Both the position numbers and the translations under genes were made by a program. Of a stretch of 64,000 nucleotides of DNA, positions 37,831-48,864 are shown piece after piece. Below the pieces are notes generated by a model, which made no database searches, was not told where the DNA came from, and saw nothing but the letters and a program-made list of their open reading frames with translations. Source of the stretch: Oscillospiraceae bacterium (GTDB taxonomy: Bacteria > Bacillota > Clostridia > Lachnospirales > Lachnospiraceae); NCBI GenBank assembly GCA_021771715.1, contig JAETOO010000001.1, positions 186,001 through 250,000 on the forward strand, in the 5' to 3' direction. Numbering within the stretch: position 1 is the first letter of the stretch; every line of letters begins with the position of its first letter.

Positions 37831-40800
37831 TTAGAAGAAACCCTGCTCCTCCTTTCTTCGCTTATTTTTTATACCTATTAGAAGAGATGCGATTGCTGTC
37901 AGCAAGATCCCTCCTAAAGTATACAGTTTGGTGCCGGGGCCGCCGGTCTCGGGGAGGACGTAGGTCTGTTTGTCTGTGTTCCTAATCGTGAGTGTCGTTC
38001 CATCATCTGATGTCTCATAAGAAACATCATACTCATCCTCCGCTGGCTTTCCATCCACATAAACTTCCTTGACGGTATACACATAGTCCTGCTTATTTCC
38101 GGCAGCATCCGTATACGACTTATCCAGATCATCAATTTTCTTGCTCCAGGTCTCAGTATCTCCATCAAAGCTTAATTCGTAAGGAGAATCTTCTACTAGC
38201 TCTGGCTCCGACTCCTGACCTCCGGATGAAACTTTTTGCCGATATAAACTAAAGGTAATGACTATATCCCTATTGCCTACCGGCTTTAATTGCCCCGTGC
38301 TTGTGAACCACTGTTTATTGACTGTGATACTTGTGGTTTCCCTCACAGGAGCATTGCTCACCGTCACCTGTAAGTCTTTCTTATCGGTAGTGCCAACCTT
38401 TGTATACTGATACGAAGTCGTATAACCGGGAACCGCTATCTCCTTCACGTAATAATACAATGCGTTTTCTGCCACATCTTTTGCCGGGAGCTTTGACCAG
38501 GTGTACTTCCATCCCCTGTTCCCGTATCCAGATACAGTCTCATACTCCGGTCCCAAAGGTAACGTTGCGAGTAATTTCCTGTCTTCCGGCAAAACAGGCG
38601 CCCCGTCGCTTCCAGTCGCTCCATAATCTGTAGTCGAACTGTAAAGCTCTACCGTGACTTTACTGTCCCCGTGCTTCTCATTTCCATCTGTCCAGATTTT
38701 TTCTACCGATACGTCAGTCGTCTCCGTACATTTCCTGTTCGTAATCGTGAGTGTGCCTCCAGGCATCCCATTCTCGGAACCATATACGGTCAAATACCCC
38801 GGTATCAGGCTGAGCTCTTTGACACCGTACACATACGTAACGTGAGAACCATTCTCATCCACGCCCTCCAAAGGCAGGTTTTTCGCAGGATATGACCAAC
38901 CATTCTCAACATTGAGTGTAAATTCTTCACCGTATGGCTTCTTATCCAGAGCAGTATCCGCTCCACGATAAATGACATCTGCAGTTATTTTAAGTGATCC
39001 AGTCCCATACACTCCCTGTACTCCAACTTCGATAGTTGTGTCTTTATCCACCACAATTGAATACGATTTGTCAGGGTTTGAAAAAACGGAGTCGCCATAA
39101 CCTGAATCAGTGCTATTCCGCCAACTTCTCTCGATTGTTCCATTTCCTTCCACCGAAAACGTTATCTCAGATCCTTTTCGCACCCATAAAACACTCTTCC
39201 TACTACCGCTAGTATCAACGGTAGTAAGATTGACCTTTGCCAAATTATCCTCAATTTTTCCTGTCAATGCTGCCTGCCAAAGCTGCGCCGTTATCTCAGG
39301 CGCATCAGAAGACACATCATTCCCGTTCTCATCCCTCCACTCCTTTTTCACAGACAGTTCGGTCTCTTCCACCTCTGTATTCGTAATCGTGACTGCCTCC
39401 CCATCTGAAACAAGCTGCACAGTATAAGAAGGTATATAGTTGGACGGTGCATCAAGCTCACGGAATCCATACACATAGGTAACAAGGTTTCCATCCGCAT
39501 CTCTGCCCTCCTGAGGCAACTGCTCTATTACTGCCTGCCAGGAAGTGTCAGTATTCCCAGAGATGGGGTATGGATCTCCGTATGGAACCATATTCGCTGA
39601 AACACCCACAGCTATTTCTTTGCTGTCTGGTTTAGCACCATTAGCATTACAGTTAAGCTTACAATCTCCCGTTACCATAATTCTCCAATCGTGTGCTGTG
39701 CCAATTGGCTCAATATCAGGATTTTGCCCTGTTCCGTCATCGATGGGTTTCACCTCACTCCAATTTTTATAACGAAGTATTAATGTGCCGCCCTTTCTTA
39801 CATAGATCGTCTCCGTCGTTTTAGCATCGTACTGCAGTTCAACCCTTGCATAATTTTCCGTAAAGCTGCCCGGAAGCGTCTCACACATCAGCTGCACTCG
39901 TATTGGGCCCTTGTCCTTTGAAGCATCCGCTCCATTACTGTCCAGCCATTTTTTGTTCAACGTTACCTGCATTTTCCGCATCTTCGTGTTGGTAATCGTT
40001 ACCGTTCCGCCGACTGCGCCTTGTTCCGCGCTGGTAGAAGCTATATACCCTTCCGGAACCTCGAGCTCCCGGAAGCCGTATACGTAGGTAACCACATTGC
40101 CGTCATCATCTACTCCTTCCTGAGGTAACTTTGAAATCGTAATCTGCCAGTCCTCACTCGCTGGAATTGTGTATGGCGCTTTATACTCCTTCATCGTCAT
40201 GTCCGAAGTATTCCAGGATGTCCCTTTCACCACCTCAACCGCAACACCCGCATTAGGATTAAAATCATACTGTATCGTTGCATTATCTGACACTGTATAT
40301 CGATGTCTATGACCTGGAGGACTTGTTATAGGATCAAGGGTTTCTCCTGATGCATTATCCTTATATGTCGTTTGACTCCATGCGGCATTTTTTAATTGAA
40401 GTGTTATAGTCCCTCCCTTTCTCACATAGATCGTTTCATCTGTCTCAAATTTACCATTTACTTTCTTTTGCAGCTCAACCTTTGCAAAGTTTTCTTCGAA
40501 AGTACCCTGTAACACGGCCTGCATTAACTGTACTTTTACTTCGCTTTCACTGATATCTGCTGGGGACTGTTGTGTTCCATCACTATTCAGCCACTCTTTT
40601 TTCAGTGTGATCTGTGTCTCTGACATCTGCGTATTGGTGATCGTGACTGTACCGCTCACTGCTCCCTGCTTTGCACTGCAGGAGGTTTTATACCCTTCCG
40701 GTACATTGAATTCCTCAAACCCATACACATAAGTGACGACATTTCCATTCCCATCTACGCCTTCCTTTGGAAGATCAACAAATTCTTCCTTCCAATCTTC

Positions 40801-43800
40801 GCTTTTCAAAGTCGTCTGCTTCTGAACCGTCTTATTGGCCAGATCAGCGGTGTCCCAGGTTACCTTTATTTCCGGCTCAACCGGTACCTGATTTTTATGA
40901 GAATCATAATTAATTACTGCATCATCAGATACTATATACTCATATTTTTGATCCACCTTATCCGACGATACACCATTATAAGTTACTCTGCTCCATTCAG
41001 CATCTTTAAACTGAAATGTTATTTTTCCTCCCTTTCTAATGTAGATAACTTCCTTATCCACATCTTTTTCCTGCAACCGGATCTTTGCAAAGTTCTCCTC
41101 GAAGCTGCCCGACAGTTCTGCACGCCACATTTGAACATCAATGCTTTCAACTGGCGCAGTACTGCTTCCATCTCTGTTCACCCACTTCTTTTCCACCTCA
41201 ATCTGCGTCTTATCGATCACCTGATTGTCGAGCCGGATGGTTCCTCCCAGAGTGCCGTTTCCGCTGATTACCGGCTTGTAGCCATCGGGCACGGAGGTCT
41301 CCTTTATGTAGTAATACCACAGCTGACCATCATCGTCTTTCCACGGCAGCTTGTTCCAGGTATAGCTCCAGCCCGTCGTATCATAGCCCTCGTGCCCTGC
41401 CATTGCTGCGCCAAGCTCCACTTCTGCCTCATATTTGTTTGCATCCGTCAGCTCTGCCAGCTTTGTCGCAGCGCTGTGCGTGCGATAGAGCTGCACTTTT
41501 ACGGAAGGAACATCTTTCAGGTTTGTAATCTCTGTACCGTCTGCGTTGAGCCACTTTTTCGATACTTTGATGAAGGTATCGTCCAGCACATTGGCTACTG
41601 TGACCTTTTCGCTATCCACAGTACCCTCCTGTACCGAAAGATCCGTTCCCTTTGTTCCGTTCTGGAAATACAGGGCATCGTATATTCTTTCTTCTCCTTC
41701 ATCGGTTTCCTCTACCACGTAATAGAAGTACTCCTCTCCGCTGACCTCATCCGCTACGGGAAGCTCCTTCCATGTTCCCTTCCACTCCTTTGCCGCTGAG
41801 ACGAGAATCGTACCGGCATCATAGTCACGATACCTCGCTTTCAGGACGCCATTTACTATGCCGTCTTCAAAGCAGTCCTTCCGCGCATTTGAGGGCAGCT
41901 TCGCAATATCCGTCGTCGTTCCGTACAGATGAAGCGTAATCACCGCCTTATCCAGGCCCCATGCCTTAAGCTCTGCATCTGAAAGGCTGGGCGCATTCTC
42001 CTCACCGGACGTCGTCCATTTTTTCTCGATCTTTACATTCGTGATGTCTCTTGTATTCGTAATCGTCACTATATTGCCAAGCGACGCCGATACCTTAGAG
42101 GGATCCGTATATGTGTTGCCTCCGTAGCTATACTCTACCTTGTATCCTGCTACCGAGGTCTTCTCCTGCACATAATACCGCACGTCCTCGTCCTTATCTA
42201 ATCCCTTCACATGAGCGATCCAGTCGTCCTCTGCGCTCAGCTCGACCGTTTTCACCAGCTGATCCTCCGTGTCAGCCGCAGTTGACTTCTTCCAGATTTC
42301 CACCTCTATTTTCTTCAGCGTAGTCGGAATACCCTGATCCTCCCAGACTTTCCGGACAGTCAGTTCATCCTTAGCTGTGACCCAAGTGTTGGTGACGATT
42401 ATCTGACCCTGCTGTATCCCGGACGTATTTGAATAGTCCACGATGCAGGATGCATTATCTCCTTCCTCCTTTACAATATAACAGCACTCTTTTTGATCCT
42501 CCGTCGTCGAGGGCAATTTCCCCCACGAATAGGACCACTTGAGGCTTCCATCTTCCTGCACTATCGGAAGAGTTACCGGATTCGTGATTGCTTTACCGTC
42601 TACCTCTCTCACCAGATCATCCGTAGTTTTGATCCGGGGCTCTTTGCCTGAGAACACCAGATCCTCTTCAGCCGGTATCCTGTCCGCTGTAATTGTGACA
42701 GAACACTCATCTCCCTTGATGTTGCTCACGGAACATACGCCTGCACCCGTCTCATGACCATACACCGCAGTCGGCACGGACAGTCTGGCATCACAATTTA
42801 CTGCATCCACCGTAAAGCTCTGCACATTGCTCAGCTGATAAGACCCAAATGTAAACGACATATCCGTGTCCCTTGCTATCTGATATGTCACCTCTCGCGG
42901 CGCTCCGCTGAGATTGTTGCGATTCTTTATGGTCACATGCACCGTCACCGTATTCTCCGGATCCGCCTCTTTTGTTCTGAGGTAAAGTCCGATCTTTACT
43001 TGCTTTCCTTCAATCTTTTCAGGAGCGATCTGACTTCCGGCCTCGTCGACCCATGCCTTCCTGACACCGACTCCTTCGTACTCATTCGGCACAAAAAGTT
43101 CTCCACTCCCAGGCCGCAGGAAATGGATTTCTTCTTTTTTAATCTCCTTCCCATCGTACTTGAAAAAGTCAGTTCCAAGAGTCGTCCATACATCGTCTGC
43201 TTTTTCAACAATTCCTGTGGCTTCGTTCACCTGCAGGCACATGAAATAGTATGCCTTTCCAGATTTCACATACCCTTCCGGAGGAGACACCTCAGTCAGC
43301 CGGTATAAGGCGTTTGGATGCAATACCGCATTAATGCTGCCATCCTCCGCGTCAGCCTGATTAAACTCAATTTTTCCCTCTGCTGTGGTCTTATATCTGT
43401 CTATCTCTTTCCATTTTTCGTTCTTCGTTTCATCTCCATTCTTTGTCTGTATCCGTTCCTCAAGCTTAAATTTGGCGCCAGGCAATCGTGTAGAATAATC
43501 CTTGCCGTCAACCTTATAGACCGTCACTTTTTCCTTCGAAACATTTGCCCAGGAAGAGCTGGTCTTGATACTCGTATTTGTCTGATGCTTATACATACCA
43601 GACAGCGATACATCATTCGACAGGTTTACGGTTTTTTCGCTCCCGTCTCCGGCAATCCGGTATTTGTATACGAGAACGCAGGCAAGCTTATCCGGAATCG
43701 TCAGCGTCAATACATATTTTTTCTGACCATTCTCCACCTGTTCTTCATACGATATCTGATACTGGCTCTTGTCGATCTCCGCTCCACAATTATCCGGCTC

Positions 43801-46800
43801 CTTACTGTCATATTGGCACAGCTTCAATTCATCGAGCAAAAGCTGTGCATCCAGCACACCTCCTGTCAATGTGTCCGTCAGTGTCAGTGTGTCATGATAC
43901 GGATCCAGATCCGAACCTGCCGGATTAATAGTAACCGTATATTTGACATCGTTTGAAATAATTGCTTTTTGATCCGTCCAATCATAGGGATTTCCGTTAC
44001 TGTCAAGCTGGGTCCCGACCTTCCTAAGCTTCTCTACGGTGCGCTCCACGTCGGTCTTTCTGCTGTCTTCCTTGGTGCCCCATACCGCATGGTTGGTATA
44101 CGTCTTCTTCTCCGTATCCTGCCCCTGCCATACCGGGTCGTCTTTCACTGATACACGGTATTCTATTGCAAGAACTCTTCCGTTTCCGTCCGTAACGCCA
44201 TCATTATAGCCGCCCAGAATTGTCAGAATGAGTTTCTTCTTCGTGGTTCCATCCTCTGATGGGTCCTCTTCAACTCTACCTACCACCTTCTGAGCACCAT
44301 CAAAATTATAATCTCCTATGCTTGTATAATACCACCACTCATTCCCCTGGAAAGAACCATGCGCAGAGCCTTCCACATACTCCATGTTGGCATCCAGATA
44401 ATCTACTACTTCAATTTTATCATTCTCATTCGCATCCGTACGAAGCAGCAGCCTGTAATAAAGGATGCCGCCTGACGCCGTCCAATCCACCGCTACGTCG
44501 CTGTCATAATAGGTAAGATTTCCGTTCTGCATCACGCCTGCCTGCTTTGAGAACGTCTTCGGAACCTTATGATCGTTGTGCGCCGTTTTCCATTCGCTCT
44601 GCGGGATCTTGCCGTCATTTGTAAACCTCCAGGTATCGCCCTCCTTCATATTCTTATACTCTACTCTGGTAGGATACTTGAATGACAGCTTCTTCCCTAC
44701 AAATGTCACTCCATCCTTCGGTTTTACATTGACTTTGAAGCTCGTTACCGGCGTAGAAGAATCACCTTTAACTTCATTTCCCTCCGCATCGTAGCATGTG
44801 ATACTAAATTCCACTGTATCATTCACATATCCGACAGTTGAATCATCAGTTGAATCATCAGCGCCGGTCAACTCAAGTGAACTGCGTATCGCCTCCGCTA
44901 CCTCGCTTGCAATGGCATAGTGATTTTTCCCGCTGGCCGTGCCGTCCGCGTCCTTGATCACATCCTCATACGTGAACTCCGTCAGATTGCTGTCCGGCAA
45001 AGTAACCTCTGTGCGCCATGTGTAACGGGTGATCCCTTCTTCCGTCTTTTCAGAGTCAAACCATTTCTGCAGATCCCATTTTCGATGAGATACATTGACG
45101 CCCGTTCCTGACTCATAGGTGCCCTCACCCTGCTTGCCAAGATCTGCCTTATTCGCGACATTGCCGTCATTTTCGGGCGCACTCGTTTTAAATGTGACCA
45201 CATAAGTTTTGCAGGAGTTTTTCCCAAATGTATACTCTATTTCGTTTTTTCCATTGAAATCTACTTTATCTACTGGATTGCCGTCACTGTCTTTGATCAC
45301 CACATCGCCTTTGACCACCAGATCTCCCGGAAGCTTATCATGCAGCTTATATCCTTCAATGTCTTTTCCATCTTCATTATTTACCGTGATCTTCCACACC
45401 ATCTCATTTTTATTGGCGTCATACCAGCCTTCCTTCTTGATCATGGCCTTGGAGATTTCCACGCTGTCAGAATCCCAGTCTGTTTTTCCCTGATCCGAAG
45501 CGCTGGCGGAATTGCCAACGGTGCCGGATCCGTCCTGATTCTTGCCGGAAAGCTCGACATCCGCAGAATAATCCACGACATATTTCTCCCCCGGCTGCAG
45601 CTCATCCAGATCACTGATGACAAAATACGCTTTCCCGTCTGCATTTACAGCTTGCTCCAGCTGATACTTGTCTGATGCCACGAGTGCCTTATTCGTGCTG
45701 TTTGCTGCCACTTTGTATACTTTAATGCTGTCTTTGATATATGTCTCCGTCGTAGACGTGCCCTTAAACTCGTCCCGGACCGTCACCTTTCCATCCGTTC
45801 CCAGTGTGGTGGATACTGTCAGCTCATAGTCTATCTTGGTCTTCCCGTTTTGGGGGGTCCCCTTGTTTACTACAGTTTTCTCTATCTGGATATCCGAGGT
45901 TTCCTTATTTTTAATGACCGTAATTGTGCTGCCACCACCGCCGAACTCGATCTTTTCTTCGTCTGACGTGCCGGACATAGACAGTGTTCCCTCAAAATAA
46001 ATGGAACCCTTAAAGCTGTCGCCGTTCGCAAAGTCATCATTGAAAACAATACTGATCAAACCGTCTGTACCGATTTCATACGTACCGACAGCTTCACCCA
46101 TGTTATAAACGATACCTCGCTCTACCTTATTGGGACGTACACCGTTTGGCAGTCTATAAGTAATCTTTTTATTTGTGCTGTTTACCGTTCCCTTCGGCAG
46201 ATTATAATCAATCTTTACTCTTACCTGATCCCCGTCCGTAAACTGATCGCTTACCTGCCATTCGCCATTTACCTTTTTAGAAATCGTTGCGCTGGTCACA
46301 TACCTGCTGAAATCAGTTCCCTGATCGACTGACGCCGCCTGTTCTTCTGCCTGCTCTCCATCCAATGTCAGCGTAACCGCCCGCGCACGAGCCATCCGCC
46401 TGCGTCCGGAAACAGACGAAGTCTCTGTATGAAGCTCAGACTTTTCCACAACGCACCAGCTGCTGCCATTCTTATAAATATCTGAATCCACTACAGCCTC
46501 TGTCTCGGTCTCGGATTCCGTCTCTGTCTCCTTCTCAGTCTCAGTTTCAGTCTCAGTCTCAGATTCCGTCTCTGTCTCACTCTCGGATTCAGATTCCGCC
46601 TCTGTAATCAACTCGGTCTCCGACTCCGATTCTATTTCCGTCTCGGACTCAGATTCGCTCTCTGTCTCAGACTCTGCGGCCGTGTCACCCTTCATTCCGA
46701 TCACACCTTCCGCAGTCTGCTCTGACATGTTCTCGGTCTCGGTCTCGGACTCTTCCTCCGTACCCTGCTCAGTTTCTGTCTCAGATCCGGATTCCACCTC

Positions 46801-47988
46801 CGTGCCCTGCTCGGTCTCGGACTCTTCCTCCGTGCCCTGCTCGGTCCCCGTCTCTGTTTCGGTCTCTGTTTCCGTCTCGGTCTCTTCCTTCGCAGCCGAC
46901 TTCGTCTCAGACTCCTGCTCGGACTCTGTCTCGCTCTCCGCGGTCTGCTCCGACTCTGCTTCGGACTTTGTCTCCGACTCAGCCTCTGCCTCGGTCTCAG
47001 TCTTCGTCTCCGGCTGCGCTTCCTGCCCGGACTTCGCCTCGGTCTCCTCGCTTACGTTCGTCTCGCCCTCTGTGACGGTCACCTCGAAGGTCTCCATCAC
47101 GTCCATGCCGTCCGTGATGCTGTCGTGCACGATGTAGACGACGCCGGCGGCGTTTGCGCGCAGCTCGGCCACTGCGCCATCCTCGCCGACGATGGAGACG
47201 ACGTCCTCATTCAGGATCGACCACACGTGCTCCGCGCCGTCCCGGCCGAAGATGTAGGACTGCTGGCCTACCGTCATCGCTACCCGGTTGTGCTCGGGCA
47301 CAGTCACCGTAGTCTCTCTGGTCTCCGTCTCCGTGCTCTGCTCCGTCTGCGCTTCGGTCTCCTGCTTGATGCACATGTCATCGTGTACGTGTTCTTCTTT
47401 TCCGCACACCACAATCAGCTCTCCGGATTTGTTTACCGCATAGCAAATAGCGTTGTGCTGATGCTCTTCCATACCGCACACGTACTCGGTCTCCTCGATG
47501 ATCCCTTCCTCGGTCTCCGCTGCCTCTGTCTCAATCCAGCCGTCCGTCACCGGATCCTTGCCGGAGACGGTCAGGCCGTCGTCAGCAAGACCCGGGTCGC
47601 TGACCTCCTCGACACCCATCAGGAACGGGGAGTTGGACGCACCGGTGCCATCGGCGCCCGCTGCTGTGGACGCGGGGGCGCCCGCCGCTTCCTCCAGGAT
47701 CACGTCGTCCTGTCCCTTGCCGTTTTTCCTGTAACATTCATCCGTATGTATATGTTCGTCTTTTCCGCATACGATCACTCCGGCCTTGCCGTAGCACGAC
47801 TCGATGTGCGCGTGCTCCTCAACTCCGCAGACCGCGTCCCTTTCCATTGTAATAGCAGGCAAAATAAGCATGTAGGTCGTGGTGAATACTACAACCACCG
47901 CCATGCTTGTCATCAGACGATACCAAATATTCTTTTTGCGCTGTGCCCGTAAGAATGTCTTTGCGCGTTCCAGTAACGACGAATACAT
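37831..47988 (-). CDS. Giant LPETG-anchored pilus-associated adhesin (3385 residues)
   Basis: Domain order: N-terminal export helix (SMAVVVVFTTTYMLILPAIT); four Cys/His motifs of the form CGxxEHxHxxxC between about residues 53 and 205; a Big-like domain; a Glu/Ser/Thr-rich stalk (about 310-490); several SdrC/isopeptide-type domains beginning near VTSATISKKVNGEWQVSDQF; then about ten Cna-B domains, each opening with motifs such as VRKVWEDQG or VEKKWVNRDG. Four of the later Cna-B domains contain an inserted block (ENFAKxxLQ, then IYVRKGGTITLQLK). It ends YVLPETGGPGTKLYTLGG, a membrane helix and KNKRRKEEQ. It is probably the tip or ancillary adhesin of the pilus. Length makes it one of the largest clostridial pilus proteins I know of. 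Confidence 0.92.
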   Translation of the reverse strand: MYSSLLERAKTFLRAQRKKNIWYRLMTSMAVVVVFTTTYMLILPAITMERDAVCGVEEHAHIESCYGKAGVIVCGKDEHIHTDECYRKNGKGQDDVILEEAAGAPASTAAGADGTGASNSPFLMGVEEVSDPGLADDGLTVSGKDPVTDGWIETEAAETEEGIIEETEYVCGMEEHQHNAICYAVNKSGELIVVCGKEEHVHDDMCIKQETEAQTEQSTETETRETTVTVPEHNRVAMTVGQQSYIFGRDGAEHVWSILNEDVVSIVGEDGAVAELRANAAGVVYIVHDSITDGMDVMETFEVTVTEGETNVSEETEAKSGQEAQPETKTETEAEAESETKSEAESEQTAESETESEQESETKSAAKEETETETETETETGTEQGTEEESETEQGTEVESGSETETEQGTEEESETETENMSEQTAEGVIGMKGDTAAESETESESESETEIESESETELITEAESESESETETESETETETETEKETETESETETEAVVDSDIYKNGSSWCVVEKSELHTETSSVSGRRRMARARAVTLTLDGEQAEEQAASVDQGTDFSRYVTSATISKKVNGEWQVSDQFTDGDQVRVKIDYNLPKGTVNSTNKKITYRLPNGVRPNKVERGIVYNMGEAVGTYEIGTDGLISIVFNDDFANGDSFKGSIYFEGTLSMSGTSDEEKIEFGGGGSTITVIKNKETSDIQIEKTVVNKGTPQNGKTKIDYELTVSTTLGTDGKVTVRDEFKGTSTTETYIKDSIKVYKVAANSTNKALVASDKYQLEQAVNADGKAYFVISDLDELQPGEKYVVDYSADVELSGKNQDGSGTVGNSASASDQGKTDWDSDSVEISKAMIKKEGWYDANKNEMVWKITVNNEDGKDIEGYKLHDKLPGDLVVKGDVVIKDSDGNPVDKVDFNGKNEIEYTFGKNSCKTYVVTFKTSAPENDGNVANKADLGKQGEGTYESGTGVNVSHRKWDLQKWFDSEKTEEGITRYTWRTEVTLPDSNLTEFTYEDVIKDADGTASGKNHYAIASEVAEAIRSSLELTGADDSTDDSTVGYVNDTVEFSITCYDAEGNEVKGDSSTPVTSFKVNVKPKDGVTFVGKKLSFKYPTRVEYKNMKEGDTWRFTNDGKIPQSEWKTAHNDHKVPKTFSKQAGVMQNGNLTYYDSDVAVDWTASGGILYYRLLLRTDANENDKIEVVDYLDANMEYVEGSAHGSFQGNEWWYYTSIGDYNFDGAQKVVGRVEEDPSEDGTTKKKLILTILGGYNDGVTDGNGRVLAIEYRVSVKDDPVWQGQDTEKKTYTNHAVWGTKEDSRKTDVERTVEKLRKVGTQLDSNGNPYDWTDQKAIISNDVKYTVTINPAGSDLDPYHDTLTLTDTLTGGVLDAQLLLDELKLCQYDSKEPDNCGAEIDKSQYQISYEEQVENGQKKYVLTLTIPDKLACVLVYKYRIAGDGSEKTVNLSNDVSLSGMYKHQTNTSIKTSSSWANVSKEKVTVYKVDGKDYSTRLPGAKFKLEERIQTKNGDETKNEKWKEIDRYKTTAEGKIEFNQADAEDGSINAVLHPNALYRLTEVSPPEGYVKSGKAYYFMCLQVNEATGIVEKADDVWTTLGTDFFKYDGKEIKKEEIHFLRPGSGELFVPNEYEGVGVRKAWVDEAGSQIAPEKIEGKQVKIGLYLRTKEADPENTVTVHVTIKNRNNLSGAPREVTYQIARDTDMSFTFGSYQLSNVQSFTVDAVNCDARLSVPTAVYGHETGAGVCSVSNIKGDECSVTITADRIPAEEDLVFSGKEPRIKTTDDLVREVDGKAITNPVTLPIVQEDGSLKWSYSWGKLPSTTEDQKECCYIVKEEGDNASCIVDYSNTSGIQQGQIIVTNTWVTAKDELTVRKVWEDQGIPTTLKKIEVEIWKKSTAADTEDQLVKTVELSAEDDWIAHVKGLDKDEDVRYYVQEKTSVAGYKVEYSYGGNTYTDPSKVSASLGNIVTITNTRDITNVKIEKKWTTSGEENAPSLSDAELKAWGLDKAVITLHLYGTTTDIAKLPSNARKDCFEDGIVNGVLKARYRDYDAGTILVSAAKEWKGTWKELPVADEVSGEEYFYYVVEETDEGEERIYDALYFQNGTKGTDLSVQEGTVDSEKVTVANVLDDTFIKVSKKWLNADGTEITNLKDVPSVKVQLYRTHSAATKLAELTDANKYEAEVELGAAMAGHEGYDTTGWSYTWNKLPWKDDDGQLWYYYIKETSVPDGYKPVISGNGTLGGTIRLDNQVIDKTQIEVEKKWVNRDGSSTAPVESIDVQMWRAELSGSFEENFAKIRLQEKDVDKEVIYIRKGGKITFQFKDAEWSRVTYNGVSSDKVDQKYEYIVSDDAVINYDSHKNQVPVEPEIKVTWDTADLANKTVQKQTTLKSEDWKEEFVDLPKEGVDGNGNVVTYVYGFEEFNVPEGYKTSCSAKQGAVSGTVTITNTQMSETQITLKKEWLNSDGTQQSPADISESEVKVQLMQAVLQGTFEENFAKVELQKKVNGKFETDETIYVRKGGTITLQLKNAAWSQTTYKDNASGETLDPITSPPGHRHRYTVSDNATIQYDFNPNAGVAVEVVKGTSWNTSDMTMKEYKAPYTIPASEDWQITISKLPQEGVDDDGNVVTYVYGFRELEVPEGYIASTSAEQGAVGGTVTITNTKMRKMQVTLNKKWLDSNGADASKDKGPIRVQLMCETLPGSFTENYARVELQYDAKTTETIYVRKGGTLILRYKNWSEVKPIDDGTGQNPDIEPIGTAHDWRIMVTGDCKLNCNANGAKPDSKEIAVGVSANMVPYGDPYPISGNTDTSWQAVIEQLPQEGRDADGNLVTYVYGFRELDAPSNYIPSYTVQLVSDGEAVTITNTEVEETELSVKKEWRDENGNDVSSDAPEITAQLWQAALTGKIEDNLAKVNLTTVDTSGSRKSVLWVRKGSEITFSVEGNGTIERSWRNSTDSGYGDSVFSNPDKSYSIVVDKDTTIEVGVQGVYGTGSLKITADVIYRGADTALDKKPYGEEFTLNVENGWSYPAKNLPLEGVDENGSHVTYVYGVKELSLIPGYLTVYGSENGMPGGTLTITNRKCTETTDVSVEKIWTDGNEKHGDSKVTVELYSSTTDYGATGSDGAPVLPEDRKLLATLPLGPEYETVSGYGNRGWKYTWSKLPAKDVAENALYYYVKEIAVPGYTTSYQYTKVGTTDKKDLQVTVSNAPVRETTSITVNKQWFTSTGQLKPVGNRDIVITFSLYRQKVSSGGQESEPELVEDSPYELSFDGDTETWSKKIDDLDKSYTDAAGNKQDYVYTVKEVYVDGKPAEDEYDVSYETSDDGTTLTIRNTDKQTYVLPETGGPGTKLYTLGGILLTAIASLLIGIKNKRRKEEQGFF

Positions 47989-48032
47989 TCCGGCCCCTCC
48001 TTCTCACAATTTTTTCAATTTGTTTTCTCTCG

Positions 48033-48626
48033 CTATTCTTCCAAAAAACCAAACCGGTCGAGCGGCCAGATCCGGAACACCAACCTTCCCACGATCTGCT
48101 CCTCCGCCACACAACCGACTGAGGTGCTTCTGCTGTCCACCGACACCGATCGGTGATCCCCCATGACGAACAAACGTCCCTCCGGTACTTGATACGGTAA
48201 CTGGATATCGCACTCCCCGAAGGCCAGCTCCTCCACGTACGGCTCCTCCAGAGGCACTCCGTCCACGGACACCTGCCCGTCCTCGTCTATATTCACCCAC
48301 TCTCCCGCACGCGCTATGACACGCTTGACGAGAATCTTGTTGTTGTAGTAGAACGCTACGATATCCTGCTTCTCGAAATCGGAGTCCTTCAGGGACAGGA
48401 CGATCTCTCCGTTCTCCAGCGTGGGTGTCATCGACGTCCCGTAGATCTGGAGCACCGGGAGCAGAAGCGTCGCCACCAGCACAGCGGCAGCCGCCACCGT
48501 GATCAGGACACCGACCGTTCCCCGCAGCGTCCTGCGGTAATTTTTTTTGTACTTGATACGCGCGATCTCCCGCTCCAGCTCCGGTATCGTCGGAGCGGCT
48601 CGCTTTTTCTTTCTTCTTCCCATCAT
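48033..48626 (-). CDS. Type I signal peptidase of the pilus operon
   Basis: A 197-residue membrane protein beginning MMGRRKKKRAAPTIPELERE. One membrane helix (about 40-62) precedes the S26 catalytic motifs: Ser in QIYGTSMTPTLENGE, Lys in NNKILVKRVIARAGEWVNI, and the late GDHRSVSVDSRSTSVG and GRLVFRIWPLDRFG motifs. Signal peptidases with S/K dyads often head pilus operons, helping to process long pilin precursors. It is the first gene of the unit signal peptidase-adhesin-pilin-sortase, 44 bp before the adhesin gene. Confidence 0.95.
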   Translation of the reverse strand: MMGRRKKKRAAPTIPELEREIARIKYKKNYRRTLRGTVGVLITVAAAAVLVATLLLPVLQIYGTSMTPTLENGEIVLSLKDSDFEKQDIVAFYYNNKILVKRVIARAGEWVNIDEDGQVSVDGVPLEEPYVEELAFGECDIQLPYQVPEGRLFVMGDHRSVSVDSRSTSVGCVAEEQIVGRLVFRIWPLDRFGFLEE

Positions 48627-48864
48627 TCTCTCATTTCATCTTGCTTCTATGCCGTGCGGCGGACGCCGCCGGATCACAGGCGGCCGCGTCAGGCACACCT
48701 TTTTTCCTTATACACGCTTAATAACGGTCATCAGGGACGGCCGTCTTGTAATTTTTTCGCTGATATTCACGAAATTATATCCCGCTTTTTGTGAAAAATT
48801 TACAAATACCAGCCATTTTGTTTTCTTAATTATACATCCCGGCCTGTGTCAGATACAATTATTA

